Source: Bretschneidera sinensis (lineage: Eukaryota > Streptophyta > Magnoliopsida > Brassicales > Akaniaceae). Taken from it: a DNA stretch of 64,000 bases. The notes beneath the pieces were generated by a model, which did not search any database, was not told the origin of the DNA, and saw only the letters and a program-made list of their open reading frames with translations. Position numbers and translations under genes: made by a program. This document shows, one piece after another, positions 45,429 to 57,600 of this stretch; position 1 is the first letter of the stretch; the number at the start of each line of letters is the position of its first letter. The stretch is taken from contig CM043700.1 in the NCBI GenBank assembly GCA_023935145.1, positions 36,958,120 through 37,022,119 of the forward strand, given 5' to 3'.

Positions 45429-45506
45429 TTCTTGACAAGTTTAATATGAAAAGATCTTGGCTGTATCATTAATTATTTGTGTATTAGTATCAAGATTAAT
45501 ATAACA
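45022..45506 (+). repeat. copia-2 3' LTR, unit B
   Basis: 485 bp, TGTTGGAATT...ATATAACA. Compared with the 5' LTR it lacks about 70 bp covering the TATA box (GATATAAATA region) and has a shorter AT tract (45,383-45,425), so it should not serve as a promoter. Confidence 0.92.
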
Positions 45507-46886
45507 CGTAATATTCGAGATTCAAGAAAACCATAAAACAATAACTAAAATTGTTAATTGACCCACCGCCTCTTATAAAACATTTAAAGAACATAAAGCA
45601 TTCAGTACAATTTTAAATAGAATCCTTTGTGCCTCACCATCAGCTACTTCAGTAACAAGACACATTCAATTACCAACTTATAGAAGGATCTGTAATTACC
45701 TGCTGCATGAGATGGGAGCAGATGGTCCAGTCGCTCAGCAGCAGTTCCAGATCCAGAGCAAGAAGGATCTAAAAGAATAGCACGGACCTGCAATTTCAAT
45801 TTTGTAAGCAAATAACAAAAATCACTTAACAATGAAAAATTCAACTTCCATTTGCTTCTTTAGCCCTCCAAAAGTAAGGTTCTCTTATGTTTTTTTTTTC
45901 AATAAAAGATTACAATGTAACATCATGTAAGAAAATAATTAAGGGGATGAAAAGTTATAGGGGATTTCGGGGGATTTCGGAACACAATTCACCAAGGTTT
46001 CAATTGAAATTTCAATGGTTATTTTTTTTAATAATTGAAACCCCAATGATTATTAGAAGAGAAAGTCAATTTAAGTTGGTTAGCAGAAGCAGAGTTATCA
46101 GCTGCTATATTCATCAAACACTATAATTGCGCTACAGTGGATGGGCGACTACCAACAGCCTTTAACAGAATAATGTGTACATCTGATAGATTTTTTGGCT
46201 TCCAAGAAAGCCCAAAACTGGTGAAGTTTTGAGTTGCAAGAAGCACAGATAAAAGCCAATGTCTGGGAAGATTGAAAATTAAGGCAGCAGACTGTGAAAA
46301 TGGTCAAAATGTTGATTCATATAGTTGCAGAGAACATTGAAGACCCAGACCCCGTAACTGTGAAGACATACCAAATCATGCTTACCTGGGAATACGATGG
46401 ATCCTTCGGGTTTAGTTTTAAAAAATCTCCATGCAGAACTTTTACATCTAGGTGCTGGGTTAAGAACAATCATCGGGTGATAACATACTACATATAGACA
46501 AGTAAACAAACTAACTGGCAAACTATAATTTCCATTTAGTAGACAACTAGAAATGAACAGATAATGAAGATAATAGTACTAATTCAGAGAATATCAGAAA
46601 ACAAGGCACCTTTCAACACAGAAAAAGTACCATAAGATTAAAGATCATTCCACAATGTGAGCTAGCTGAGAAAAATAGGAGTGTAGATAATAAAAATGAA
46701 TCACTTAAAAAATAAAGATCAGAAAATTATTGGAAGGATACTAGCTGCACCAGATAGTTTGATAGTGTCTTCTAGACGTTTAATCCTTTCTTTGTTTAGT
46801 TCACATGCTATAACCTTTCCCTTTCCTTTCATGAGAGCAGCAAGGTGGACAGTTTTGTTTCCAGGGGCTGAACATGCATCAAAAAC
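45507..46886 (-). pseudogene. NSUN5: Second, partial NSUN5 copy in unit B (exons a-c)
   Basis: Exon a 46886-46742 (VFDACSAPGNKTVHL), exon b 46447-46386 (HGDFLKLNPKDPS) and exon c 45787-45700 (VRAILLDPSCSGSG), all with good splice sites. It is joined directly to the copia-2 3' LTR at 45,506 and lacks exons d-f, including the catalytic YSTCS motif. It forms a direct repeat of about 1.7 kb with 36,895-38,590, flanking copia-2. Confidence 0.86.
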
Positions 46887-47117
46887 CTTCACAGAAAGAA
46901 AATTCAAATCAAGCATGCTTTAAACAGTTGAAAATATATTGCCCTATGAAAAAGTCTCACAATTCTCATCCCCGCAGAAACAAAGGGACAAACATGTGAT
47001 TCCATGCAAGAGTGAAGTGATATGTATAGCTTGCTTCACTAACAGTTGTAAAAACCTTTTCTACTGATTTTCGTAAGGAACTTCCACTTATTCTGCATTT
47101 TCTTTTTGTCTCATATC

Positions 47118-47170
<53 letters not shown>

Positions 47171-47982
47171 GAACAGATTTGGATCCTCTCCATCTGAGAA
47201 TTAAAAGAGAGGTTCAAGTTCATGGTGAGATTAAATGTTACCATGATAAAAAACTGTTTTTAAACAGAAAACAATGAAATGTTGTTTGGATAATCTTATT
47301 TTGAAAATAGAAAACTGTTTGGATTACACATTTTTGTAATTTTTTTTTTCAGTTTTCAATATTTAGTTTAAATTTTAATATCTAAAATTAATTTTATTTC
47401 TCATATTTATTAAATAGTACACACCAAATACTTGGAAATAATTAATATTATTTTATTTTTAAAATGTTAGTATTTTTTATATATCATCGATCAAACATGA
47501 CAACACTCTTCCCCTGGTCATGTCATATTTGTTTGTTAAACAAATTCTTAAAAATAAAAACAAAAAATACAATACAACTTTCACAATTTAATAAAATATG
47601 AACAACCAACCCATCAAATACAATATTCAAGTTTGTTCAATATCTGAACGATGACATACTTTTCTTTTTAAAAATAAGATAGTTGATGACAACTTTAAGA
47701 TACAATATTCATTGATCAAATACAACTTTGATAAATTGATAAAATGGAAATGAATGGCCCAAAATTCTTCCTTCATAAGGGTTTGCCTCAACTGCCCAAT
47801 TTGGTTCTTCACACCCTATAAGTCAAATAATATATCAATATGTGAAATATATTCCTAAGAATAAAAAAAATAATTCAGTACCTAAAAAAAACTATATTAA
47901 CACAAATAAGGACGTTAAATTAACTAAATCTTACCGACAAAGATTAACATGATTAGCAGATATTAAATCAAATACCAAAACG

Positions 47983-49554
47983 TTATACCCACATCTGATT
48001 GGCAATAAGCTCACGAAACGCAGCCATAGCTACTGCACACGCATTAGACAAATCAACTGTATAATTATTTGTAAATGTGCTCGACCTTCCTTCGCTTTCT
48101 ACTTCATGGCCCTCTGCTTCCCATTCATTAAATAGTTGATCACTCTGAGAACATTGACGTACAAAATTATGTACAACACAACAAGCAACAACTATAAGAG
48201 GTTGTCTAGTGGGATTAAAGTTTAATTCTATTTTTAAAAAAAAAGTCGACAGCATCTTCTCTGTTTTCTATGAATTATCAAATCTAATTATATATGTATA
48301 CACAATTCTAATCATTCAAATATAATTAGACCTATATACACAATTCTAATCATTCATATTCCAACAATACAAGGAATGTCAAACGCAGAAGTTTAGTCCA
48401 AACAAATAAAATATCATCCATAAACTAAAAAAAGTAATAAAAATATCCAAGTACAAACATAAACACACATCAAAGAACAAATAGTATCCTTAACACACGA
48501 ACATAATTTAAACCTAACGGCAATGTCTCCAACTCTCAACCAATCCTAGCTAACCACACATTCTTCCTCTCCAAAAGCATTTTAATGAATACCTCCCTTA
48601 ACTCTAAATTACCTGTAAATTTCTCTAATGCCTTCAAATATGTGTCATCATCCACCCAATTTTCCATTTCATCAAGTACTTTCAAACACACTACAACTTA
48701 ATAATCAGCATAAACGATCGAACTTGTTCCCTCAATGCTTTTCTCTCTATACCTCTCAGCCCTAGCCAAAGAAACTTCTCCATGAAACAGGCAAAAACTT
48801 CACAATTGACTATTTCTAGTTTCCTTCTATTTTTTTCTTTTCATTGATTTTAGAACGCTTGGCAGAACGTTTAGGCTGAGTGGGCTGAGTGCTTGGGGTT
48901 TCAAGGTCAACCGGAGTATTTGGGTCATTTGGGTTACCAAGGCCATCAATATCAACGTCTACATGCATGCCACTATTGAGAAAAGCTTCATGCAATACAT
49001 TATCCTCATTAGAATTAGGTGGATCTTGGGTTAAAGCATGATGAAGAATTCCTGTGGCAGTTGACTTGTTAAAGATTATCCCTAACAATTTGTAGTGTTC
49101 ACAGCCTTGCTTACGAAATTGGAAAGCTTTTGGGTGTGCCTAAGAAAAAAAATGAAGATATAAAAGTAATTATCGATTTAAAAGAAATTATCGTAATCTA
49201 AATCCACACTATGTACTTTAGGGAGAAAAACGATACCTGAATGTAATTTTCCTAAGTATCATCTAAGGCTGTGACAGTATTACTTTCTGCATTCCAACCA
49301 AATCCAGTTTGCTCAAGCAATTGATTAAACAGTCGGTGTTTCAAACGCAACCTTTGAAATTTCTCCCTCAATTGTTTCAATGTAAAGACTTTGTTGGTCT
49401 TCAAATTCAATTCTTTGAGAATGATATCCCAAATCTTTCTATGAAACACACCATCTTTCATATTTCCCTTGTTTACCTCATTAACCATGATATCGATAAA
49501 ACATTTCTCTCTCTTAGAGGCCTATAAAGATATATCACTGCTTTCAGAAGCCAT
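47983..49554 (-). mobile_element. PIF/Harbinger-like element remnant, unit B
   Basis: Sister of 12,247-13,852. ORF1 is 49,554-48,536 and the transposase C-terminal fragment 48,255-47,983 (RQPLIVVACCVVHNFVRQCS). ORF1: exon 1 49,554-49,237, intron, exon 2 from 49,139. Unit-B-only TAG for Trp near 49,258 in the WENYI motif. The exon 2 codon that is a stop in unit A is CAA here, leaving a longer open stretch (49,088-48,816). The shared TAG near the first ATG is also present. Confidence 0.72.
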
Positions 49555-50173
49555 CTACATTAAAAGTGACATTAAAAGATTATTATTGAACAATAAAAAT
49601 TAACTGACTATTTTAAGATACTTAAATTGGACCTACATACATACCAGTTATCCTTTCTCCTAAAATAATACACATGCATATATATTGAGCGATGCTAAAG
49701 AGACATTTCATTTGACACTCTTTACATACATCCTAAACAGTTTCAAAATAATTACTATTACATTTTCTAACAGTTAAAATATGTCTATTCATAATGTATG
49801 TTTAGATGTACCAATCGGTGTACCCCAATCTTTATTCTATCTACATTTTCACATTAACATGGTTTTATGGATTGGGATGAGGATAAAATGGTTGCAAAAC
49901 CATATTCATGAGCTTCAAAACATACCTATCCATACCCATGAAAAGACAAGCAAGAAGCAACATAAGCTTAGAAAAAACAAGGAAGCAAAATCCCTAGAAA
50001 TACTGGTACCAAATGTGTTAACAATTTCTTTTAGTAACTCCATTGCATATATTATATGTATTCTCATCAATAATGAAAAAGAAAATGGAAATTAGATGTT
50101 AAAACCAGGCAACAACTAGCTTATGTAAGGTCTAAACTTTTTATGATTATGTTTGATTCCATCATTGTAACTC

Positions 50174-50174
<1 letters not shown>

Positions 50175-50234
<60 letters not shown>
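50175..50234. repeat. (AT)n microsatellite, unit B
   Basis: Counterpart of the CT/AT compound repeat of unit A; here almost pure AT after a short CTATATGT lead. Confidence 0.93.
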
Positions 50235-50237
<3 letters not shown>

Positions 50238-50331
50238 GGGGTGCTGGCTATGATTGAATCATCTAAGCTTTTCATTCATGCACTGTAAAGGCAACTAAGC
50301 AAGTCATACTGTCTCTATCCAAAAATGATGT

Positions 50332-50398
50332 CATGATAAGATGAACATCAGATGGTTGGTAATGACATGATAAGATGAACATCAGATGGTTGGTAATG
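50332..50398. repeat. 34-bp tandem duplication, unit B only
   Basis: CATGATAAGATGAACATCAG plus GATGGTTGGTAATG is present twice in a row; unit A has one copy near 14,651-14,683. Confidence 0.93.
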
Positions 50399-50764
50399 GT
50401 ATATGGTTCAAACTAGATAACCCTTTTGATGTATTAAAAAATATAAATATTTCAGCATCAAAAGTATGAAAATGGAAGGAAAAAAATTGGTTGAAATTCT
50501 TCAAAACTAAAAGTAAAGCAGTACCCCTGATTGATTATTCAGAATTTAATCAAACAATATATATTGGTCTTTCTAATCTCATATACTATGATCATCACTC
50601 TACAAGCAGAGAGGTGTAATAATATAAAATTAAAAACACAAAGTGGCTTAATTGAAGAACAAAGCTTAAGGTATGGAAACAAAACAAAACTATTTGTAAA
50701 TAAAAAATAAAACAAGATTAAAGTACATATAAACATACACAACTTTACATAAACATTTGTATAC

Positions 50765-51941
50765 TGAGGTTTCAACCCAAGAAGGGGGTGAATTCGGTTT
50801 TTAAAACTTTAGCTAATTAATCGCAAGTTTATAAAAACAGATAAGACCACAAGCATATAAACAAGTAATAAGTGTTGTAAACAAAAGAGTTTAAGGAATA
50901 GAGGATGCAAACTCAGTTTATAGTGGTTCGGCAATATCGGATTCATTCCGACCCTACGTCCACTCTCTTCAAGGAACCTCCTTGAAGTAATCCACTAAAA
51001 AACCTTAGTCGTGCAACTTCACGGGTGTTGCACAAACCTTACCATCAATCTCTTCCTCTTAGAAGCATATCCTTTCCTCTCAGAAGCTAATCTCTTCCTT
51101 TCGGAAGCTAATCCCTTTACAATAAATGTTGTAAAGTAAATGGTAGAGAGACAGCAATGAAAGCTAATACAACTGAATAATATCTCTCTTTCAAGATAAA
51201 GCTTGAAGAATGGCTCAACAATAAATATTCCAAAGTTTTTGTGTATTAATGAGCAAAGACTTGATTGAATGTGTAATATCATGTTTTGAAATGCTCAATA
51301 GAGTGGGTTTATATAGCCTTAATGTAATATAGCCATTTTGTTCTGATTTGGTACATTTTGGTACATTTTATACTGAAATCTCGCGTCTTAACGGTCATAA
51401 TTTTTGAATTACTAGTCGATTGGATCTTAGTACCAGTCGACTGGGTCAGGTGAAAAGTCTCACCTTTTAAGGCTATGACTGGTACCAATCGACTGGGTAG
51501 GACTTACCAGTCGATTGGGTACCTTCTGTCCAAAGTACCAATCAACTGGTATGAGGCACCCAGTCGACTAGGGACACACTGTCTCATATTCCAGTCTTCT
51601 GGTATAATTACCAGTCGACTGGGTTGTCTCTAACCCAGTTTTTCATTATTTGAAATGTTTTTGACTTTAAAACGTTTGAATGAATAGTTTTGTTTAAAAT
51701 GTTTTTTTTTCAAAAAGAACCATTGGACAAGCTTGTTACCTGAACCAGTGATATTTACAACTTGATTTAATACCTTATATCTATACTAGATCTTTTGTCT
51801 TGACTTGGAGTTTGATTCACGTTGAGTTCTTGCACCTTGATTTCTAGCTGTATGCTTTTATCGCTTAATACACTTAGATAGCACTGTTAGTATAATAAGA
51901 GTTGTGTTTTGTCATCATTAAAATATAGGTGAGGGTCAACA
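50765..51941 (-). repeat. SIRE-like 3' LTR, unit B
   Basis: TGAGGTTTCAAC...GGGTCAACA. Palindrome cluster at about 51,410-51,625; minus-strand TATATAAA near 51,310. Confidence 0.9.
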
Positions 51942-52622
51942 ATCTCACTCTTTTTGATGATGACAAAACTAATGAGAGAAAACAGTTTTAAAAAACTAAG
52001 TGTTAGATTTTTTGAAAAAACCGGGCAAAGTTTCCTCTGTTTTTTTAATAAAACCAACCAGTAAAAAAATAAAGAACAATTTATATGCAACCCAACCAAT
52101 CAACTTAACATATAAAATCATACACCAAGTTCTTTGGAGCAATGCTCCCCCTAAATCTATGCACTATTTTGAGTTTACAGTTAGTTTTCTCATTTTCTCA
52201 TATTTGTCCCCCGTTTTGACAACAACAATAAAAGAGACGGTGAACTAAAAAATAAGCTATACATTACCAAAGACATGAAGATCGTGCATTAACAAACTTT
52301 TATGCTAAAATTTGGCATCATTTGGAGTGGGAAAGCCTTCCCGACAGGAATCAAAATTTTCCATACATGCAGAAGCAGTTTAAAGCATTTATCCGAATAC
52401 AGAAAGATTTAAAGCAAGTAATCTTATTGCGCAAATGTAAAATAAGTATATAAACCAAGTCTAATTATAAAATATAAGCATATACATCACAAGTCTATAC
52501 ATCACAGGCTTCGGAGAGTTGAAACAGAAAGACAAAATACAATAAATGATGAAATAATGTTCGTGCTAAGAACACTGAAAAACTACATCAATAAATACAT
52601 CAAAAGGAAGATAGAAAGTGAC

Positions 52623-54019
52623 TCAAGGAGCGGGAGAGTCAGAGTTGCCACGAGCGAGATCCCAAAGCTTAGCTAAAGAGCCCTCGATATGCTCACGGTG
52701 CAACTCAAAGTCATCCCGAAGAGAGCGGAGGTCGTGATGTATGGCGTCGACAGTAGAGCTCAAACTCTGGAAGCTGGACTGCATGGTCAGTTGGAGGCTT
52801 GTGATAGCCTGTAGAAGATCACCATACCCAGTTGGAACGGTGCTCGAGTGACCCATAAGAGGTGCTCGGGTATCCGCAACTATAGAAGTAGCAGCAGCAT
52901 CTGGACCCTCGTCCTCGTCATCACTGCTATCGTCCTCTCCAATCTGAATATTCTTCCTGGCCTTAGAATAGATAAAGCCATCTCAGACTGTGCATCCCAT
53001 CTTCTTCAGCAAGGAGACGTTAATGATGTCATTGAGGCCAATGTCCTAAGCCTCGGAGGTGGGAAGAGGCACCTAGAAGTGCTGAAAGATGAGTGCGATG
53101 AGCATCCCGTAGGGAAGGCATCCAGAGTCCCTCGCTTCGCCGTTTATCATGTTGGCGAGCAGCAGGGGGCAGATATTGAAGTAATGCCCAGTTTTAAGGC
53201 ACCAAATCAATACGATATCTATCTTAGATAGATAGCCCCGACTCCCGAGTCTCGGGTGGATGGTCCAACTCATAATAAAGTTGAACAATTTCGAGTCAAT
53301 GAGCATGTTACTACATGTGTGAAATGTAGTAGGTCAAAACACATAGTTAAGGTCACCCCTAACTATTTGGCATGCCTCCTCGTAATCGAAATTATCTGGC
53401 CATCTGTCCAGACTCCATTGGATCCCTCCCACAACGATCCTCAAGATACTCATCAATAGGTCAGTGTTGACCTCAAACTCCACACCCATAACACTGATTC
53501 TGAACCTCAGAGCCAGTGGACTGGGTTTCACCAAGTTCGCATAGAACTGGTGAATCAGTCTTGGTAATATTTTTAATGAATCTTGACCAGTGGGGTCAAG
53601 TGAATGGCACTAAAGGCAGGTAATACATCAAAATTACCATGACGAATAGATTTGAAGTCGACGAATCTACCAATCATGATCTTTTTATGATGGATAATAG
53701 ATGTATACCTCTCTTTAGCCGTCAGGCTGGAGAATAGAGAGTCGTCGAGCTCTGTTCTGGGCTTCTTGCTTGAGGAGCCTGCTATGCCCTTCCCTTTAGA
53801 ATCCAGGGTTGTAGATTTGGTGGACCTTGGCCTAGTAGACGCATATGGTCCCCCAACGGTGGTTTTTATACATATTCTATCGGTTATTTTGGTATAAAGT
53901 GAGTTTTTGGGGAAAAAACGGTTACGCCCTTCCCTCTAGAATCCGGATTTGGTGGACTTTGGCTTAGTAGGCGTATGTGGTCCCCCAATGTTGGTTTTTA
54001 TATAGATTCTATCAGTCAT
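52623..54019 (-). pseudogene. Extra ORF (ORF3) of the SIRE-like element, unit B
   Basis: Sister of 16,913-18,177 with the same domain order: basic start, conserved middle (MGVEFEVNTDLLMSILRI, FNFIMSWTIHPRLGSRG), acidic stretch and helical tail (LLQAITSLQLTMQSSFQSL). It shares the TGA, TAG and frame change of unit A and adds a TAG in SEA*DIGL near 53,048. The N-terminal coding part is duplicated (53,781-53,919 and 53,920-54,058), which disrupts the frame. Non-functional. Confidence 0.7.
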
Positions 54020-54058
54020 TTTGGTAGAAAGTGAGTTTTTGGTAAAAAAAAAAGGTTT
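53781..54058. repeat. ~139-bp tandem duplication at the start of ORF3, unit B only
   Basis: The block beginning ACGCCCTTCCCT(T/C)TAGAATCC and running through the ORF3 start region (GGTCCCCCAA..., TTTTGGTA(T/G)AAAGTGAGTTTTTGG) occurs twice, with several differences between copies. Unit A has it once (about 18,074-18,205). Confidence 0.9.
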
Positions 54059-54242
54059 TGGGTGAAAATTGGAGATTTCAACTGTAGAAAGTTAAAATGG
54101 ATGGTGTGGATGAGTAGATCAAAATGTATCTTAAGTGTTTTGTGGATTTTTTTATCAAAAGGACGAAATTTTTTTAGAGAGAGAAAGCTTAAGGTTTTGA
54201 AAATAGCGTAAAAATCTTTAAAAAAAAAACTAAGAGACTATT

Positions 54243-54500
54243 TATAGAATCGCGATACTAGTCTACTGGGATTAGGGTACTAGTCAACTGGGTCCTTTAC
54301 AGATTTAAAAAGTTTCACATACCAGTCGACTGGGTAATTTGGCAAAAGGATACCAGTCGACTGGGTAGTTCATACCAGTCGACTGGATGGTTAACAGATT
54401 TTCAAAAAAAATGGCTCCAAACAAGGTTTATGATTACTAGTCGACTGGTATGGACTTACCAGTCGACTGGAAGATTAGGCAGAGACTTACCAGTCGACTA
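54243..54500 (-). promoter_or_regulatory. Candidate internal promoter of ORF3: TATA box plus eight palindromes, unit B
   Basis: Minus-strand CTATAAATA near 54,239-54,247 with eight palindrome copies upstream. Four or more are the exact CCAGTCGACTGG (for example near 54,322, 54,354, 54,377 and 54,459). They are better preserved than in unit A, so unit B gives the cleaner consensus. Same arrangement as in the LTR. Confidence 0.6.
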
Positions 54501-54677
54501 GACCCTTGAGAAAATTTCCAGTATAGAGTCTTAGCACGAAATTTGTTTATCTATGCCATCTTGAGTGAGGGAGTTATTAAATAAGGTTTAATACTCTTTC
54601 ACTAGATGTCAAATCTGCAAAAATGATTAATGATGAAACAATCAGGCATACAATTTATCATAATCTAACAATCCCAT

Positions 54678-57600
54678 TTACAGTCTTATTTTGCAAAAAC
54701 TTGCTTCACTTAGAGGTTTTGTAAGAATGTCAGCTATTTGATCTTCTGAATGTATGAATTCTAGTCTTATATCACCTTTTTTTAGCATGGTCTCTTAAGA
54801 AATGATGTCTAATTTCTATATGTTTAGTTCTAGAGTGCTGAATAGGATTCCTGGTTAGGTTGATAGCACTAGTATTATCACAGTGTATTAGGATACTTTT
54901 AAAGTTCATGCCATAGTCTTCTAGTTGTTGTTTCATCCACAACACTTGGGCACAACAACTTCCAGCTGCTACATATTCCGCCTCAGCAGTTTATAGAGCA
55001 ACAGAGTTTTGTTTCTCGGAAAACCAAGAGGTTAACATTGCACCTAAGAATTGACATGTTCTACTTGTGCTTTTTCTCTCTGACCTACACCTCGCAAAAT
55101 CAGCATCTGAATATCCTACAAGCTCAAAAGATGAATCTCTGGAGTACCATAGTCTTAGGGTTTGAGTTCCTTGTAGATATCTAAGAATCCAACTACAATT
55201 ACATGTGATTCCTTAAGATTAGCCTGAAATCTAGCACACATGCATACACTGAACATAATGTCAGGTCTACTTGCAGTCAAATAAAGTAAAACTCCTATCA
55301 AGCTTCTATAATATTTAGTATCTACACATTTACCTCCTTCATCAAGATCAAGTTTTGTTGAGGTGCTCATGGGTGTACCAAGTTGCTTTGAGCTTTCCAT
55401 GTCGAACCTCTTTAGTAGGTCCTTAGTATATTTTGATTGATTGATGAAGATACCTCCTTTCAATTGTTTGATTTGAAGTCCAAAGAAGTAGGTGAGTTCT
55501 CCCATCATGCTCATTTCAAATTCACCTTGCATGCACTGTACAAACTCTTGACACATAGATTTATTAGTAGCACCAAATATAATATCATCAACATATATTT
55601 AGACTAGTAGAGTGTCATTTATGTGAGTTTTTGTAAAGAGGGTTATGTCTACTTTACCTCTTATATTGTAAATCAAAAATTTACTTAGTCTTTCATACCA
55701 TGCTCTTAGAGCTTGCTTCAAACCATATAGAGCTTTAGAAAGCTTGTAGACATGATTTGGAAGACTAGAATTCTCAAATCCAAGAGGTTGCTCAACGTAT
55801 ACCTCTTCTTCTATGAAGCTATTTAAGAAGGCACTATTTACATCCATTTGAAATAATTTCAATTTATTAAAGTATGCAAAGGCTAATAACATTCTAATAG
55901 CTTCTAATCTAGCAATGGGAGCATAGGTCTCATCAAAGTCTATTCCTTATTCTTGATTATATCCCTTAACAACTAGTCTATCCTTGTTTCTAGTCACTAT
56001 TCCATTTCCATCCATCTTATTTCTAAACACCTATTTAGTTCCTATTATTGTATAATTCTTAGGTCTAGGAATTAGATTCCAAACATTGTTTCTTTCAAAT
56101 TGATTGATTTCTTCTTGCATGGCAATTATCCAATCATTATCCTTTTCGGCTTCTATAAATGTCTTAGGTTCTATTTGAGACAAATAAGCTACATAATTGC
56201 AAATATTTCTAATAGAAGAATGAGTTCTTACCCCTTGTGAAGGATCACCAATTATTTGATCGATTGGGTGATAATTTACATACTTCCAATCTTTAAGAAG
56301 ATCATCCTCTTGTTGACTTGTAGATGGTTGGTCCAATTTTAGAGTTTCGATCTCTTGATTTGTTTGAGGTGAGCTCTCATTTGGGTCAACAATGGGAGTA
56401 GGTACCTCTGTTCTTGGAATGAAATTTGCATCATCATTGAAAGAAACTTCTCTACAATTAATTGGGTTAGATTCATCAAGAGTTACATGTATGGATTCTT
56501 CTACCACTAGAGTTCTCTTGTTGAAGACTCTATAAGCCTTACTAGAGGTTGAATATCCTAAAAATATCCTTTCATGTTCTTAGAGTCAAATTTACCCAAG
56601 TTAGTTTTATTGTTATTTAGGATGAAGCATTTAAAACCAAATGCACGAAAATATGAGATATTAGGCTTTCTACCTTTCCATAATTCATACAGAGTTTTGT
56701 CAAGCATAGGCCTAATTAAAATTCTATTCAAGATATAGCAAGAAATGTTTACTGCTTCAGCCTAAAAGTATTTTGGTAAGCTATTTTCACAAAGCATTAT
56801 TTTTGCAAATTCTTCTAGAGCTCTATTTTTGCTCTCAACAACTTCAATTTGTTGAGGAGTTCTACGAGCTGAAAATTTGTGATCAATTCCATTTTCATCA
56901 CAAAATTTTGAAAAATTTTGGTTTTCAAATTCTTTTCTATGATCACTTCTAATGCTTGAAATACAAATTCCTTTTTCATTTTGAACTTTTTTGCAAAAGT
57001 TTTCAAATCCTTTGAAAGCTTCATCCTTGTAAGCAATAAAGATAACAAAGGTATAACTTGAATAGTCATCAACAATAACAAGAACATATTGATGGCCACC
57101 TAGACTAATGGTACTTATTAGACCAAATAAGTCCATATGCAAAAGTTCCAATGGTCTAGTAGTCGAGACTACATTATTTGGTTTAAAAGAAATCCTAGTT
57201 TGTTTTCCCATTTGACAAGCATCACATACTTTGTCTTTTTCAAAATTGATTTGGAAAGTCCAATGACTAAATCTTTTCTAGAAATGATTTTAAGCAAATT
57301 CATGTTTACATGACTAAGCCTTCTATGTCATAACCATGGGTTTTCACTAAATGTGGGAAAATATTTTTCATTTTCGGAATGCAATGATTTTAAATCAACT
57401 ATATAAACATATTCATGTCTATGGCCAACAAACTTGATCTTATTACTCTTGATGTTTATAACTAGACAATGAGAGGTTTCAAATATGACTTTGTTGCCTT
57501 TGTCACAAAGTTGACTAATACTTAGTAAATTTGGCTTAAGGCCTTGTACTAGCAATATATTATTTATGGTTGAGAAATCATTACCAACTTTTCCATGTTC

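Larger units (their letters stand above)
38772..45506 (+). mobile_element. copia-2, full-length Ty1-copia element, unit B
   Basis: 6,735-bp element: 5' LTR 38,772-39,479, PBS TGGTATCAGAGCC at 39,482-39,494, Gag-Pol remnants 40,662-44,583, polypurine tract AAGTGGAAGATTG before the 3' LTR 45,022-45,506. Flanks do not give a matching 5-bp duplication (left TGCACAT side, right CGTAA); on both sides the flank is NSUN5-linked sequence that is itself repeated. The coding region holds many stops. Older than the segmental duplication, because unit A has its truncated sister. Confidence 0.93.
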
